Source: an uncultured Microbacteriaceae bacterium (GTDB taxonomy: Bacteria > Actinomycetota > Actinomycetes > Actinomycetales > Microbacteriaceae). From it: DNA of 64,000 nt. Below, in pieces: positions 17,792-26,399 of the stretch. The stretch lies in contig CAIOLM010000032.1 in assembly GCA_903859205.1 (NCBI GenBank), positions 1-64,000 on the forward strand, read 5' to 3'. The notes under the pieces were generated by a model, which did no database searches, was not told the DNA's origin, and saw only the letters and a program-made list of their open reading frames with translations. A program made the translations under genes and the position numbers. Position 1 is the stretch's first letter. Every line of letters begins with the position of its first letter.

Positions 17792-18163
17792 CTAGAAAAT
17801 CAGAGCGACGAACAGGGCGATGAAGATGATTGCGAAAATCGCTGGGGTAATCCACTTGATCACGTTGAACCACGGGGCAACCGTCACAGCGGATGCGCTT
17901 GCCGCCCCTGTGCCAGCCAAGGCCTCGAGTTCGTCGGCAATGGCGATCGCATCGTTGGCCGAGGTGAACTGAGCGAGCGCGCCCAAGATGCCCGATGCCA
18001 GCAAGATGCCCAGGGCTGCAATGCGCACTGCCACGGGAGCGTGATCGAGCCCGACGCCCATCAGCGCAACGGTAGCGATGAGCAAGAAGGTCGGCGCAAT
18101 CTGCGAAACGATGATGTGCAGGCGGGCTTTGTTCCAGAGGTCGAGCAATTCGCGTTCGGTCAT
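17792..18163 (-). CDS. Small membrane protein, hypothetical
   Basis: A 123-residue protein with three hydrophobic segments (about 21-40, 45-65 and 98-122) and a short acidic loop (NDAIAIADELEAL). No family is recognised. A TATGCT -10 box lies six bases before the ATG. It is divergent from the START-like gene across only 34 bases. Its 3' end abuts the desaturase scar. Confidence 0.65.
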   Translation of the reverse strand: MTERELLDLWNKARLHIIVSQIAPTFLLIATVALMGVGLDHAPVAVRIAALGILLASGILGALAQFTSANDAIAIADELEALAGTGAASASAVTVAPWFNVIKWITPAIFAIIFIALFVALIF

Positions 18164-18169
18164 GTCACC

Positions 18170-18175
18170 AGCATA
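18170..18175 (-). promoter_or_regulatory. -10 box, leaderless (gene ending at 17792)
   Basis: TATGCT on the minus strand, six bases before the ATG. It faces away from the -10 at 18186 within a 34-base divergent gap. Confidence 0.55.
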
Positions 18176-18185
18176 CGAGTCGATT

Positions 18186-18191
18186 TAGGCT
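18186..18191 (+). promoter_or_regulatory. -10 box, leaderless (gene at 18198)
   Basis: TAGGCT six bases before the ATG at 18198. No ribosome site fits in the gap. Confidence 0.6.
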
Positions 18192-18197
18192 AGAGAC

Positions 18198-18659
18198 ATG
18201 AGTGAGTTTCTCTATTCTGTGGAGCGTGAGGTCGCGCATCCGATTGCTGAGCTCTGGCGGGCCTGGACCGACGCCGCAGCCCTCGAGGCATGGTATTTCC
18301 CCACAGCATTGGGCAGCGTGCCCGGGTTGACGGTATCGGATGCTCGCCCCGGCGGTTCTTGGAAAGTCTCGGTCGACGTGCCGATGAACGGTTTCGTTGC
18401 GTACTTTTTTGGTGAGTACTCGGTTGTCGATCACCACAAGCGCATCGAGCACTCGCTGCATTACACGCAGTCGCGCGAGGAGTTCGACGCCGCAGACCTG
18501 AGCACACAGGCGCACCAGATCGTGCTGGAGTTCGAAGACCGTGGCTCGAGTTCGTGGGTGAAGTTCTCACAGTTTGGCGAACTGCCCGAAGGTCAGGCCG
18601 AGCAGGCGCAAGCCGGCATGGAAAGCTACCTCGACTCGCTCGAGGGCTTTTTGGCCTGA
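18198..18659 (+). CDS. SRPBCC / AHSA1-like (START-fold) protein
   Basis: This 153-residue protein begins with the family pattern VEREVAHPIAELWRAWTDAAALEAWY, then PGGSWKVSV, VVDHHKRIEHS and a C-terminal helix YLDSLEGFL. These mark the Bet v1/START fold of AHSA1-type proteins, which bind hydrophobic ligands; individual functions are mostly unknown. It ends one base before the stop of the convergent aldo/keto reductase. Confidence 0.82.
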   Translation: MSEFLYSVEREVAHPIAELWRAWTDAAALEAWYFPTALGSVPGLTVSDARPGGSWKVSVDVPMNGFVAYFFGEYSVVDHHKRIEHSLHYTQSREEFDAADLSTQAHQIVLEFEDRGSSSWVKFSQFGELPEGQAEQAQAGMESYLDSLEGFLA

Positions 18660-18660
18660 G

Positions 18661-19632
18661 TTAGCGCTCGAGCATGAGCATTTGGGGGGCTCCGTGGTGA
18701 TCGCCGAGTGGCTGAGTCACGTTGTCGAGTCGCACCATCTGCTCAGGGGTAAGCACGAGGTCGAGAGCACCCAGGTTCTCTTCAAGGTGGTTGATGCGGA
18801 TTGTGCCAGGGATAGGCGCCCAATCCTCACCCTTGGCTAGCAGCCAAGCGAGCGAAACCTGCGCGGGGGTTGCGCCGATGTCATTAGCGATCGCCACAAC
18901 TTCTTGCACGCGCTCGTAGTTGGTGGCAAAGACCTCCTCGACGAACCGAGGGTTCGTCAGACGCCAGTCGTCGTCATCGAACTGCGCGCGGCTCGTGATG
19001 GTGCCGCTGAGCATGCCGCGACCGAGCGGCGAGTAAGGCACGAATCCGATTCCCAGTTCGTGCAGGGTGTCGATCGTGCCATCGTCACCATCGCGAGTCC
19101 AGAGCGAGTACTCCGACTGAAGTGCGGTGACCGGGTGCACAGCGTGAGCGCGGCGAATGGTCTGCTGGCCAGCTTCGCTCAGACCGTAGTGGCGAATCTT
19201 GCCCTCGTCCATGAGTTCGACCAGCGTGCCCACGACCTCTTCAATCGGGATGCTCTTGTCGACGCGGTGCTGGTAGTAGAGATCGATGTAGTCGGTGTCG
19301 AGTCGCTTGAGCGAACCTTCGATGGCCAGGCGGATGTTCTCGGGGGAGCTGTCGACGCCTGGCTTGCCCGTGTTGGAGCGCAGCCCGAACTTGGTCGCCA
19401 GCGAGACGCTGTCGCGGCGGCCCTTGATTGCCTTACCCACCAAGATCTCGTTCTTCTCGGGCCCATAGATCTCCGCGGTGTCGATGAAGGTCACGCCGAG
19501 TTCGAGCGCTCGGTGGATGGTCGCAATCGAGAGTTCATCGGGCTGCTTGTAGCCGGTGTAGATGTGGGACATGCCCATGCATCCGAGCCCAATCCGAGAG
19601 ACGGTCAGTTCGCCAAGCTTCGTGTATTCCAT
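18661..19632 (-). CDS. Aldo/keto reductase
   Basis: A 323-residue NADPH-dependent reductase of the AKR superfamily (Tas/YajO-like soluble barrel). The start [21 protein letters not shown] is typical. The catalytic set is visible as FIDTAEIYG (Asp/Tyr), the Lys in SLATKFG and the His in DLYYQHRVD. The cofactor-binding end has PIPGT and the helix after it. The substrate is unknown. Transcription is probably leaderless from TAGGCT at 19639-19644. Confidence 0.92.
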   Translation of the reverse strand: MEYTKLGELTVSRIGLGCMGMSHIYTGYKQPDELSIATIHRALELGVTFIDTAEIYGPEKNEILVGKAIKGRRDSVSLATKFGLRSNTGKPGVDSSPENIRLAIEGSLKRLDTDYIDLYYQHRVDKSIPIEEVVGTLVELMDEGKIRHYGLSEAGQQTIRRAHAVHPVTALQSEYSLWTRDGDDGTIDTLHELGIGFVPYSPLGRGMLSGTITSRAQFDDDDWRLTNPRFVEEVFATNYERVQEVVAIANDIGATPAQVSLAWLLAKGEDWAPIPGTIRINHLEENLGALDLVLTPEQMVRLDNVTQPLGDHHGAPQMLMLER

Positions 19633-19638
19633 TTCCGT

Positions 19639-19644
19639 AGCCTA
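19639..19644 (-). promoter_or_regulatory. -10 box, leaderless (aldo/keto reductase)
   Basis: TAGGCT on the minus strand, six bases before the ATG. It shares a 43-base divergent gap with the next gene's promoter. Confidence 0.6.
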
Positions 19645-19662
19645 TTCAATAACCGTGCCCGG

Positions 19663-19668
19663 TAGCCT
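19663..19668 (+). promoter_or_regulatory. -10 box, leaderless (DUF1801 gene)
   Basis: TAGCCT seven bases before the ATG at 19676. Confidence 0.5.
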
Positions 19669-19675
19669 GTTTGCC

Positions 19676-20026
19676 ATGACTTCTGCCGACGTCGACTCCT
19701 ACATCGCCGCGCAAACCGAGCCACAGCGCGAAATGCTCGAGCATTTGCGAGCCACCATTCTCGATATCCACCCCGATGCACAGCAAGTCATCTCGTATGC
19801 ATTGCCCGCGTTCAAGGTCGAGGGCGTGATTGTTGCTGGCATGGGAGCAACCAAATCAGGAATCTCGTATTACCCGCACTCCGGTTCAGTGCTCGGTGTC
19901 GCCGGCGACGTCGTCGCCAGCTACAGCAAGACCAAAGGCGCGATGCATGTCCCCGCAGGTGCGGAGCTTTCACGGGAGCTCGTAGCCCAGCTCATCGACA
20001 TTAAGCTCGACCTCGCACGAAGCTAG
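19676..20026 (+). CDS. DUF1801 (YdhG-like) protein
   Basis: A 116-residue protein with the DUF1801 pattern: VDSYIAAQTEPQREMLEHLRATI, then ISYALPAFKVEGVIVAGMGA, SYYPHSGSV and TKGAMHVPAG. Members of this small alpha/beta family have no settled function; some have been named after iron-chaperone-like folds. The ATG at 19676 follows a -10 box by seven bases and starts at the family's usual N-terminus. Confidence 0.85.
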   Translation: MTSADVDSYIAAQTEPQREMLEHLRATILDIHPDAQQVISYALPAFKVEGVIVAGMGATKSGISYYPHSGSVLGVAGDVVASYSKTKGAMHVPAGAELSRELVAQLIDIKLDLARS

Positions 20027-20029
20027 GCT
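20024..20029 (+). promoter_or_regulatory. -10 box, leaderless (gene at 20036)
   Basis: TAGGCT overlaps the stop of the DUF1801 gene and is six bases before the next ATG. Confidence 0.6.
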
Positions 20030-20035
20030 GAACCC

Positions 20036-20752
20036 ATGGCTACCGCTAAAGATTCGTCAGGCTCGGCACAAGTTCCTGAGCGCATGAGTCGACGGGCGGC
20101 CAATCGATGGCCGGCGTTTATCGCCATCGTCGTGATGCTCGTGATTTACGCAGTGACCCCAGAGAACATGGTTCCTCGTGCGGTCATGATCATCATCGCT
20201 TCAGTTATTTTCATCGTGCTGATTGCACTCAACCCTGTGCATACTGGTGCGCAGTCGACGGTTGCCCGGTGGCTTGCGGTCATCTTGGCGCTCCTTCTGA
20301 TGGTCTCGAACCTGATCGATGTCGTGTTCATCGTGCGTGACCTCATCGCCGGTCGCGGGTTGGGCCCGATCGTCTTGCTCGAAGCATTTGAGGTGTGGGC
20401 GGCAAACGTCATTGCTTTCAGCATTGTGTACTGGGAAATTGACCGCGGCGGACCGGTTGCTCGGGCAACCCTGAAGAGGTCGCAGTTGCCTGCGGCAGAC
20501 TTCAAGTTTCCGCAGGATGATGAGCGCGCGGCAGCAGTTGAAGTGAGCAAAGACTCATCGACGAGCAAGGCAAACTGGCGTCCGGGCTACATCGATTACC
20601 TCTACATGGCTCTCACGAACATGATGGCGTTCACCCCAAACGACGTCGTGCCGCTGACGGCGCGGGCCAAAATCTTCATGGGGGTTCAGGGCCTGAGCGG
20701 GTTTGTCATTCTTGCGCTGGTCATTGGGCGCTCGGTGAACATTCTTGCCTAG
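20036..20752 (+). CDS. Membrane protein, DUF1345-like
   Basis: This 238-residue protein has about five or six membrane helices (first at about 22-38, last at about 215-236). The C-terminal section, YIDYLYMALTNMMAFTPNDVVPLTARAKIFMG, resembles DUF1345 membrane proteins and the pore-like end of ion-channel-related families, but no selectivity filter is visible. Its stop is shared with the convergent MMPL gene through CTAG at 20749-20752. Confidence 0.72.
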   Translation: MATAKDSSGSAQVPERMSRRAANRWPAFIAIVVMLVIYAVTPENMVPRAVMIIIASVIFIVLIALNPVHTGAQSTVARWLAVILALLLMVSNLIDVVFIVRDLIAGRGLGPIVLLEAFEVWAANVIAFSIVYWEIDRGGPVARATLKRSQLPAADFKFPQDDERAAAVEVSKDSSTSKANWRPGYIDYLYMALTNMMAFTPNDVVPLTARAKIFMGVQGLSGFVILALVIGRSVNILA

Positions 20753-22902
20753 TGGTCGAGTCCGACCTTAGAGAAGACCCACTTCATCCACTTCGGCGCC
20801 CACCAGTTGGCTGCCCCAAACAACTTCATTAGCGCTGGCACCAGAAGCGCTCGCACGACGGTGGCATCGAGCAGAATTGCGAACGCCAAGCCAAGACCGA
20901 GCATCTTGATGCTTGTCACGCCCGAGGTCACGAACGGCAAGAAGTTCACGGCAAGGATCAGCGCGGCAGCGGTGATGATGCGGCCGCTTCTCTGAAGACC
21001 AAGTGCGACCGACTCTTCGGTGCTGAAGCCTTGGTCGTGTAGCTCTTTGATGCGACTGAGCAAGAACAGCTCGTAGTCCATCGACAGACCGAAGGCGACG
21101 ACCGCAATCAGAATGAAGTTGGATGCGTCAATCGACCCTGTCAGTTGGAAATCACCGAATAGCCAGCGCATGTTGCCATCGAGGAAGACCCAGCACAAGA
21201 ACCCGAGGGTTGCCCCGAGAGTGATGATGTTGAGCAGGAACGCCTTTATCGGTAGCAGGATGCTGCCGGTGAACAGGAAGAGCAAAATCAGAGTGGACGC
21301 AAAGACCCAGAGCAGTAACCAGGGCAGCATGCGCGTGATGCCGTTCATAGAGTCGGTGTAGTCGGCTGCAATTCCGCCGACCTGGACTTCGAACGGCGCA
21401 TCAATGCCACGGATGCTGTTGGTCAGATCCATACCTGCGGTGCTGCGAGCCTCGACGTTGTCAATCGCCACAATGCGCTGGGCGTCGCCCTTGACGTAGT
21501 TGGCGAACGCCGGTGCGAAGCGAGTGTCCGTAGCTCCCTTGACGGTGATTCCGAGCTGGCTCTGAACTCGAACGATGTGCTGGGTTTCACTCAGGGTGTC
21601 GATGTAAGTGGCCAATTCCTTCTCGGTCGCGCCCTTCACAATGATTTCGACGGGCTTGCCCTCTTGGCCATCGAATCTGGTGCGAACGATTTCACTCGCG
21701 ACGGCAATCGGGGCATCCTTCGCGAGAATGCGCTCGTCAACGAGTCCGAACTTGACGTTGGAGCCCAGTGCGACGAGTCCGCCAAGTGCAACCAGCGCGA
21801 TGATCAAGACTGGAATCGCACGACGCATCACGAAGCGAGAAATCGTCGCCCACATTCCGGTGTCTTTGGGGGTTAGGTCTCCGCGGAGCACGCGCACCTT
21901 GTTCACCCGGTCGCCCAGCAGGGTGAGCGTTGCAGGCAACGCGATGAGCGCTCCAAGAACGGCGACGAACACAACGGCGACTCCCGCGTACGCGAACGAG
22001 CGCAAGAAGTACTGCGGGAAAATCACCATCGACGCGATGACTACGGCAACCGTGAGGCCTGAGAACAGAACCGTGCGACCTGCGGTCTCGACGGTCCTGG
22101 TTACGGCATCCTTGACCGCAAGCCCGCGCGCGCGTTCTTCTCTAAAGCGATTCACCATCAGCAAGGCGTAGTCAATGCCGAGACCGAGACCCATTGCGGT
22201 GACCAGGTTCAGCGCAAAAATCGACACATCGGTGACCTGAGTTGCGACCCAAATGAAGAAGAAGCCGCCGAGCATGACGAGGCCGCCGACCATGAGAGGA
22301 AGCCCGGCCGCGACCAGTGATCCGAAAACGAAGAGCAAGAGAATCAAACTCAGCGGAATAGCGATGCTCTCGGCAAGTCCGATGTCTTTGGTAATGGTGC
22401 CATTGAGGGCGTTGGCCATCGCTGAAATGCCCGTGTAGTAGACCTTCACGCCGTCATGTTCGGCACCCAAGGTGTCTTCGATCAGCGTGGTTTCTGCCGA
22501 AACCTTGACCGTCGGGTCGTAGCTGACGAAGAAGTAGGCGGCCTTCGAGTCAGTGCTCTTGAGGCTTGTTGGTTCACCCAGGCTGAAGTAGCTCGAGACC
22601 GTCGAGACTCCGGGAATGTCACGAATTGTCTTCGAGAGGGCGGCGGCCTCGGTGCGGCTTGCTTCGGTCTGAACATCCTGGGCAAAATCACCGACGATGA
22701 CCAGCTCAGGGTTATCCACGTTGAAGGTGGTCTTGAGCTCGTTGAAGACCTGCGTCGATTCACTCTTCGGGTCGTTGTAGCCAGCGGCTTCGAGGTTGCC
22801 GAACGCCTGCATTCCCCAAATGGCGGAGACGCCGACCAAGCCGAGGAATACCAGCAAGGCAACGAGCGGGCGGCCGACGACGATACGGGCGATGAACTTC
22901 AC
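20749..22902 (-). CDS. MMPL-family RND transporter
   Basis: A large membrane exporter of about 717 residues with two repeats, each one helix, a large extracytoplasmic domain and five helices. Family motifs include GLGIDYALLMVNRFREE in the first half and FGLSMDYELFLLSRIKE in the second, giving the Asp-Tyr pairs used for proton coupling. MMPL proteins export lipids or hydrophobic compounds. I prefer the GTG at 22902 because a GGAGCT ribosome site lies just before it. An in-frame GTG at 22938 would add 12 residues. Confidence 0.9.
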   Translation of the reverse strand: MKFIARIVVGRPLVALLVFLGLVGVSAIWGMQAFGNLEAAGYNDPKSESTQVFNELKTTFNVDNPELVIVGDFAQDVQTEASRTEAAALSKTIRDIPGVSTVSSYFSLGEPTSLKSTDSKAAYFFVSYDPTVKVSAETTLIEDTLGAEHDGVKVYYTGISAMANALNGTITKDIGLAESIAIPLSLILLLFVFGSLVAAGLPLMVGGLVMLGGFFFIWVATQVTDVSIFALNLVTAMGLGLGIDYALLMVNRFREERARGLAVKDAVTRTVETAGRTVLFSGLTVAVVIASMVIFPQYFLRSFAYAGVAVVFVAVLGALIALPATLTLLGDRVNKVRVLRGDLTPKDTGMWATISRFVMRRAIPVLIIALVALGGLVALGSNVKFGLVDERILAKDAPIAVASEIVRTRFDGQEGKPVEIIVKGATEKELATYIDTLSETQHIVRVQSQLGITVKGATDTRFAPAFANYVKGDAQRIVAIDNVEARSTAGMDLTNSIRGIDAPFEVQVGGIAADYTDSMNGITRMLPWLLLWVFASTLILLFLFTGSILLPIKAFLLNIITLGATLGFLCWVFLDGNMRWLFGDFQLTGSIDASNFILIAVVAFGLSMDYELFLLSRIKELHDQGFSTEESVALGLQRSGRIITAAALILAVNFLPFVTSGVTSIKMLGLGLAFAILLDATVVRALLVPALMKLFGAANWWAPKWMKWVFSKVGLDH

Positions 22903-23016
22903 GAGAGCTCCAATAATGGTTTGATTCGATGCTCTCACAGGTCACGCACCCTTGCTCTCCCTCGGGTCTTGTTTCCCGGCTAGGGTGAAACAGACTGCTA
23001 ACCAATGGAGGTTGTT

Positions 23017-23616
23017 ATGTGGAGCCTTGACCCAGCCAAGTGCGCGCTACTCGTTGTTGACATGCAGAACGATTTCGTTCTCGAGGGTTACCCCATGGAG
23101 GTGCCCAACGCTCGCAAAGCCATTCCGCACATCCAGCGTCTGATCGCTGCCAGCCGCAAGCTAGACATCCCGATCTTTTACACGCAGCACACACTCACCG
23201 AAGGTGCAGTGAACTCGCCTCTCGAGGCCGCCTATAACCCCAAGCTGTTTGAAGTCGGTATGCGCCCGGGCACGTTCGGCGTGCAGGTCATTGACGACCT
23301 CAAGCCCACCCCCGAAGACACCGTGATTACGAAGTACCGCTACAACGCGTTCCACAACACGCTGCTCGAGCCGATGCTCAAGACGATTCGCGGGCTCAAC
23401 CAAATCGACACGGTCATCATCACCGGCACTCTGACTGAGGTGTGCTGTGACTCGACCGCGCGCGGCGCGTACATGCGCGACTACAAAGTCGCGTTCGTTG
23501 ACGACGCCACTGGCGGACTGAGCGAAGAAGCCGAGCAAGCGACTTTCAAGGCGATGAGCATGTTCTTTGGTCGTGTCATGAACACTGACGCCACCCTCGC
23601 AGAACTCGGCGCCTAA
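23017..23616 (+). CDS. Isochorismatase-like cysteine hydrolase
   Basis: A 199-residue hydrolase with the catalytic triad of the isochorismatase superfamily: D15 in VVDMQNDF, K106 in TKYRYNAF and C143 in TLTEVCCDSTARG. Relatives act on nicotinamide, ureidoacrylate, biuret and isochorismate. The substrate cannot be fixed here. The ATG at 23017 has a perfect GGAGG site ending 6 bases before it, so it is preferred over an ATG four codons earlier. TAGGGT at 22981-22986 is the likely -10, giving a normal leader. Confidence 0.88.
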   Translation: MWSLDPAKCALLVVDMQNDFVLEGYPMEVPNARKAIPHIQRLIAASRKLDIPIFYTQHTLTEGAVNSPLEAAYNPKLFEVGMRPGTFGVQVIDDLKPTPEDTVITKYRYNAFHNTLLEPMLKTIRGLNQIDTVIITGTLTEVCCDSTARGAYMRDYKVAFVDDATGGLSEEAEQATFKAMSMFFGRVMNTDATLAELGA

Positions 23617-23622
23617 ACCGCC

Positions 23623-23628
23623 TAGGCT
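23623..23628 (+). promoter_or_regulatory. -10 box, leaderless (gene at 23635)
   Basis: TAGGCT six bases before the ATG at 23635. Confidence 0.6.
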
Positions 23629-23634
23629 TTTTGT

Positions 23635-24102
23635 ATGCCCGAAAAGTACTCACTGCAGACGTCTATCGTCATCAACGCACCCGCCAAGAAGGTCTATGAC
23701 CTGATGCTCGATCTGAACCGATTCGACGACTGGAACCCGTTCAAAACCATGGACCCGTCGGTGACGACGAAGGTGACCCAGTCCAAGGCTGGCCCCGGAG
23801 CACTCTACGAATACAAGGGCGACCGTATCGGTCGCGGGCAGCAGGTCGTCGTTTCTGTTGACAAGCCGAGCCTCATCGTGTCAGAGATGTCTTTCTTCGG
23901 AAAGAAGAAGATCAACGTTGCAAACATTGAGTTCCGCATCCACGAGGAGCCCTCCGGCACTCTCGTCACCTGGTACATGGAGGGCGAGCGAGGCCCGGGC
24001 GGAAAGTTCATGGGCGTGGTTCTCGGCTTTGACAAGATGATGGGAAAGTCGTTCGCGACCGGCCTCGCGTCGTTGAAGGCACTCATGGAGTCGGAGAAGT
24101 AA
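23635..24102 (+). CDS. SRPBCC (polyketide cyclase/START-like) protein
   Basis: A 155-residue protein with the START-fold opening TSIVINAPAKKVYDLMLDLNRFDDWNPF, a GPGALYEYKGD turn, a hydrophobic-cavity strand pattern and a long C-terminal helix (MMGKSFATGLASLKALM). It probably binds a hydrophobic ligand; no catalytic role can be assigned. The next gene starts immediately after its stop codon. Confidence 0.82.
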   Translation: MPEKYSLQTSIVINAPAKKVYDLMLDLNRFDDWNPFKTMDPSVTTKVTQSKAGPGALYEYKGDRIGRGQQVVVSVDKPSLIVSEMSFFGKKKINVANIEFRIHEEPSGTLVTWYMEGERGPGGKFMGVVLGFDKMMGKSFATGLASLKALMESEK

Positions 24103-24390
24103 ATGTCTGAATTCGCTCCCGAGATTGTTGAGGCAATCACCGGATACATGAACGCTAACCAGGCCGAGAGCAACTTGGTCATTGTGAAGACGCTTGGTGA
24201 AACCACTGAGGCCACCGCGGCCGCTCTCGTTGGATTCGATTCTGAGGCTGCTGTGTTCTCGGCAACTGTCGACGGCGGCGCCATCGAGGTGCGAGTTCCT
24301 TGGAGTTACGAGGTCACCACGCGCGATCAGGTTCGCGAGCAGTTGTTCTCAATGCTCGACCGTGCTGTTGCCCTGTACGACTTCGAGTAG
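24103..24390 (+). CDS. DUF2470-like small protein
   Basis: This 95-residue protein has the layout of DUF2470, a domain related to heme- and flavin-binding pyridoxamine-oxidase-like proteins: YMNANQAESNLVIVK (the usual histidine is Gln here), an LVGFDSEAAVFSATV strand and VRVPWSYEVTTRDQVREQLFSML. It starts with no gap after the START-like gene. Function unknown. Confidence 0.65.
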   Translation: MSEFAPEIVEAITGYMNANQAESNLVIVKTLGETTEATAAALVGFDSEAAVFSATVDGGAIEVRVPWSYEVTTRDQVREQLFSMLDRAVALYDFE

Positions 24391-24411
24391 GGCGCTCTAG
24401 CTACCTACCGG

Positions 24412-25551
24412 CTATCGACCCAGCGAGCTGACGGCCTCAACGGATGCGCGCAGCGCCTCCGTGGCACGCTCAAGTTCCTCGGCTGTCGTGTGGTGGCTCA
24501 AGCTGAACCGCACGCTCGTTTGTGCCAGCTCGGGTGCGTATCCGCAGGCCAACAGCACGTGTGAGGGATCATCGCGCCCAGCCGCGCAGGCAGAGCCGCT
24601 GGAGACAACAACGCCATGTTCTTCGAGCTGAAGTAGAACCGCTTCGCCGCTGATTCCCGCGAAAACAAAAGATGCGATAGCAGGAGAGCGCATGTCACCG
24701 GTAGGACCGGTGAGGGCTGCTCGCGGAACAGTGGCAAGAACTTTGGTGATGAATGCATCGCGTAGCGCGCGGGTCGACTCCGGCTCAACCTGGGGCTCGA
24801 GCGCGCCAGCAGCGGTCGCCAGCGCAACCGCCCAAGCCACATTTTCGGTGCCCGAGCGAACATCAAACTCCTGCCCGCCACCGTGCAGGAGCGGCTCAAC
24901 CGCGACGCCAGAGCGCAAATAGTAAGCGCCGACACCCTTGGGTGCGCCCATCTTGTGCCCGGAGAAGCTCAGTGCGTCCACGCCGAGATCGCCCACGTTC
25001 ACGGGCATCCAGCCGATGGCCTGCACGGCGTCCGTGTGGAAGAGCGCGCCGACTCCGTGCGCAAGCTCGGCAAAATGAGCAACCGGGTGAATCGTGCCAA
25101 TCTCGTTGTTGGCGAGCATGAGCGTCACCAGCGCGGTGTCGTGGCGCAGGGCCGTGGCGACTGCCGAAGGGTCAATGGAGCCGTCGCGCGCCACGGGCAC
25201 CCAGGTCACCTCGAAGCCGTGCACTCGCTCGAGGAACGCGATGCTTTCGATAACGGCTTCGTGTTCGGTTTTCGCGCTGACAATGTGCTTGCCGCGAGGG
25301 TTAGCCAGAGCAAGGCCGATAACGCCTAGGTTGTCGCCTTCGGTGCCGCCGGAAGTGAACGTCACCTCGGTCGGGCGGGCGCCGATGAACGCCGCCACCC
25401 TTGCTCGGGCATCCTCGAGGGCAGTGGATGCTCGAGCCCCAAGTTCGTGCGTGCTCGAAGCGTTGCCGAACTCCCCGGTCAGGTACGGCCACGCAGCTTC
25501 GAGCGCCGCCGGCAGCACCGGCGTCGTCGCAGCGTGGTCGAGGTAAATCAT
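24412..25551 (-). CDS. Cysteine desulfurase of the NAD operon
   Basis: A PLP enzyme of 379 residues that would take sulfur from cysteine for Fe-S assembly. PLP-lysine K200 lies in SFSGHK. Catalytic C322 lies in SSGSACAAG, the short-loop pattern of NifS/IscS-type (group I) enzymes. It overlaps nadC by 4 bases and ends the operon. The context says it supplies the 4Fe-4S cluster of quinolinate synthase (NadA), as in NadS-type arrangements. A general Fe-S role is equally possible. Confidence 0.92.
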   Translation of the reverse strand: MIYLDHAATTPVLPAALEAAWPYLTGEFGNASSTHELGARASTALEDARARVAAFIGARPTEVTFTSGGTEGDNLGVIGLALANPRGKHIVSAKTEHEAVIESIAFLERVHGFEVTWVPVARDGSIDPSAVATALRHDTALVTLMLANNEIGTIHPVAHFAELAHGVGALFHTDAVQAIGWMPVNVGDLGVDALSFSGHKMGAPKGVGAYYLRSGVAVEPLLHGGGQEFDVRSGTENVAWAVALATAAGALEPQVEPESTRALRDAFITKVLATVPRAALTGPTGDMRSPAIASFVFAGISGEAVLLQLEEHGVVVSSGSACAAGRDDPSHVLLACGYAPELAQTSVRFSLSHHTTAEELERATEALRASVEAVSSLGR

Positions 25552-26399
25552 GAAATTCGAACGTCCAGGCCCAAATCGAGCGCGCGGGCTGAGTGAGTCA
25601 GTGCACCGACCGAAACGAAGTCGACGCCCGTCGCGGCGATCCCGGCCACGGTCGTGAGGTTTACTCCGCCACTGGCCTCGATTTTGGCTCGCCCGGCAAC
25701 GAGGGCCACTCCGGTGCGCAGGTCAGCCAGTGAGAAGTTGTCGAGCATGATGACGTCGACGCCGCCCGCGAGCACGGGCTCGATTTGGTCGATGCGATCA
25801 ACCTCAACCTCAAAGACCATTCCGACAGGAAGTTGGCTCTTTACCTGCAGGAGCGCGGTCGTCACATCGAGCCCGCCCTCGGTGAGCACGGCGAGGTGGT
25901 TGTCTTTCGCCATGAAGGCGTCGGAGAGACTGAAACGGTGATTCGTTCCGCCACCACACACGACGGCGTGACGCTCGAACGCCCGCAGGGTGGGCGTGGT
26001 CTTTCGAGTGTCGAGGATGACCGCGTCAGTGCCGGTGATGGCATCGACGTATTGGCGAGTGAGCGTCGCAATTCCGCTCATTCGCTGCGCAAAGTTCAGG
26101 GCCACTCGCTCGCCGGTGAGAATCGCACGCGCCGGACCGCTCACGCGAGCCAATTCGTCACCCGATGCAAACGCGTCGCCATCGTTTTTTAGCAGTTCAA
26201 CGTTCACGCTCGCGTCGGTCAGGGTGAACGCTGCGGCAAAAACGTCAGCCCCTGCGAAGACGCCCGGTTCGCGAGCGGCCAAGACGGCGGTCGCTTGAGC
26301 GTTTGCGGGAATGACAAGAGTGGACGTGATGTCGCCGGTCGGGGCATCCTCGGCCAGAGCTGCCGCGACGACCGCTTTCATGAGTTGGGCATCAAGCAT
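25548..26399 (-). CDS. nadC: Nicotinate-nucleotide (quinolinate) phosphoribosyltransferase
   Basis: NadC converts quinolinate and PRPP to nicotinate mononucleotide and CO2. The 283-residue protein has the family elements RVALNFAQRMSGIAT, ILDTRKTTPTLRAFERHAV, GGGTNHRFSLSDAFMAKDNH and the C-terminal EASGGVNLTTV with phosphate-binding residues. Its ATG lies inside the end of nadB (8-base overlap) and its stop overlaps the desulfurase start. Confidence 0.97.
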   Translation of the reverse strand: MLDAQLMKAVVAAALAEDAPTGDITSTLVIPANAQATAVLAAREPGVFAGADVFAAAFTLTDASVNVELLKNDGDAFASGDELARVSGPARAILTGERVALNFAQRMSGIATLTRQYVDAITGTDAVILDTRKTTPTLRAFERHAVVCGGGTNHRFSLSDAFMAKDNHLAVLTEGGLDVTTALLQVKSQLPVGMVFEVEVDRIDQIEPVLAGGVDVIMLDNFSLADLRTGVALVAGRAKIEASGGVNLTTVAGIAATGVDFVSVGALTHSARALDLGLDVRIS

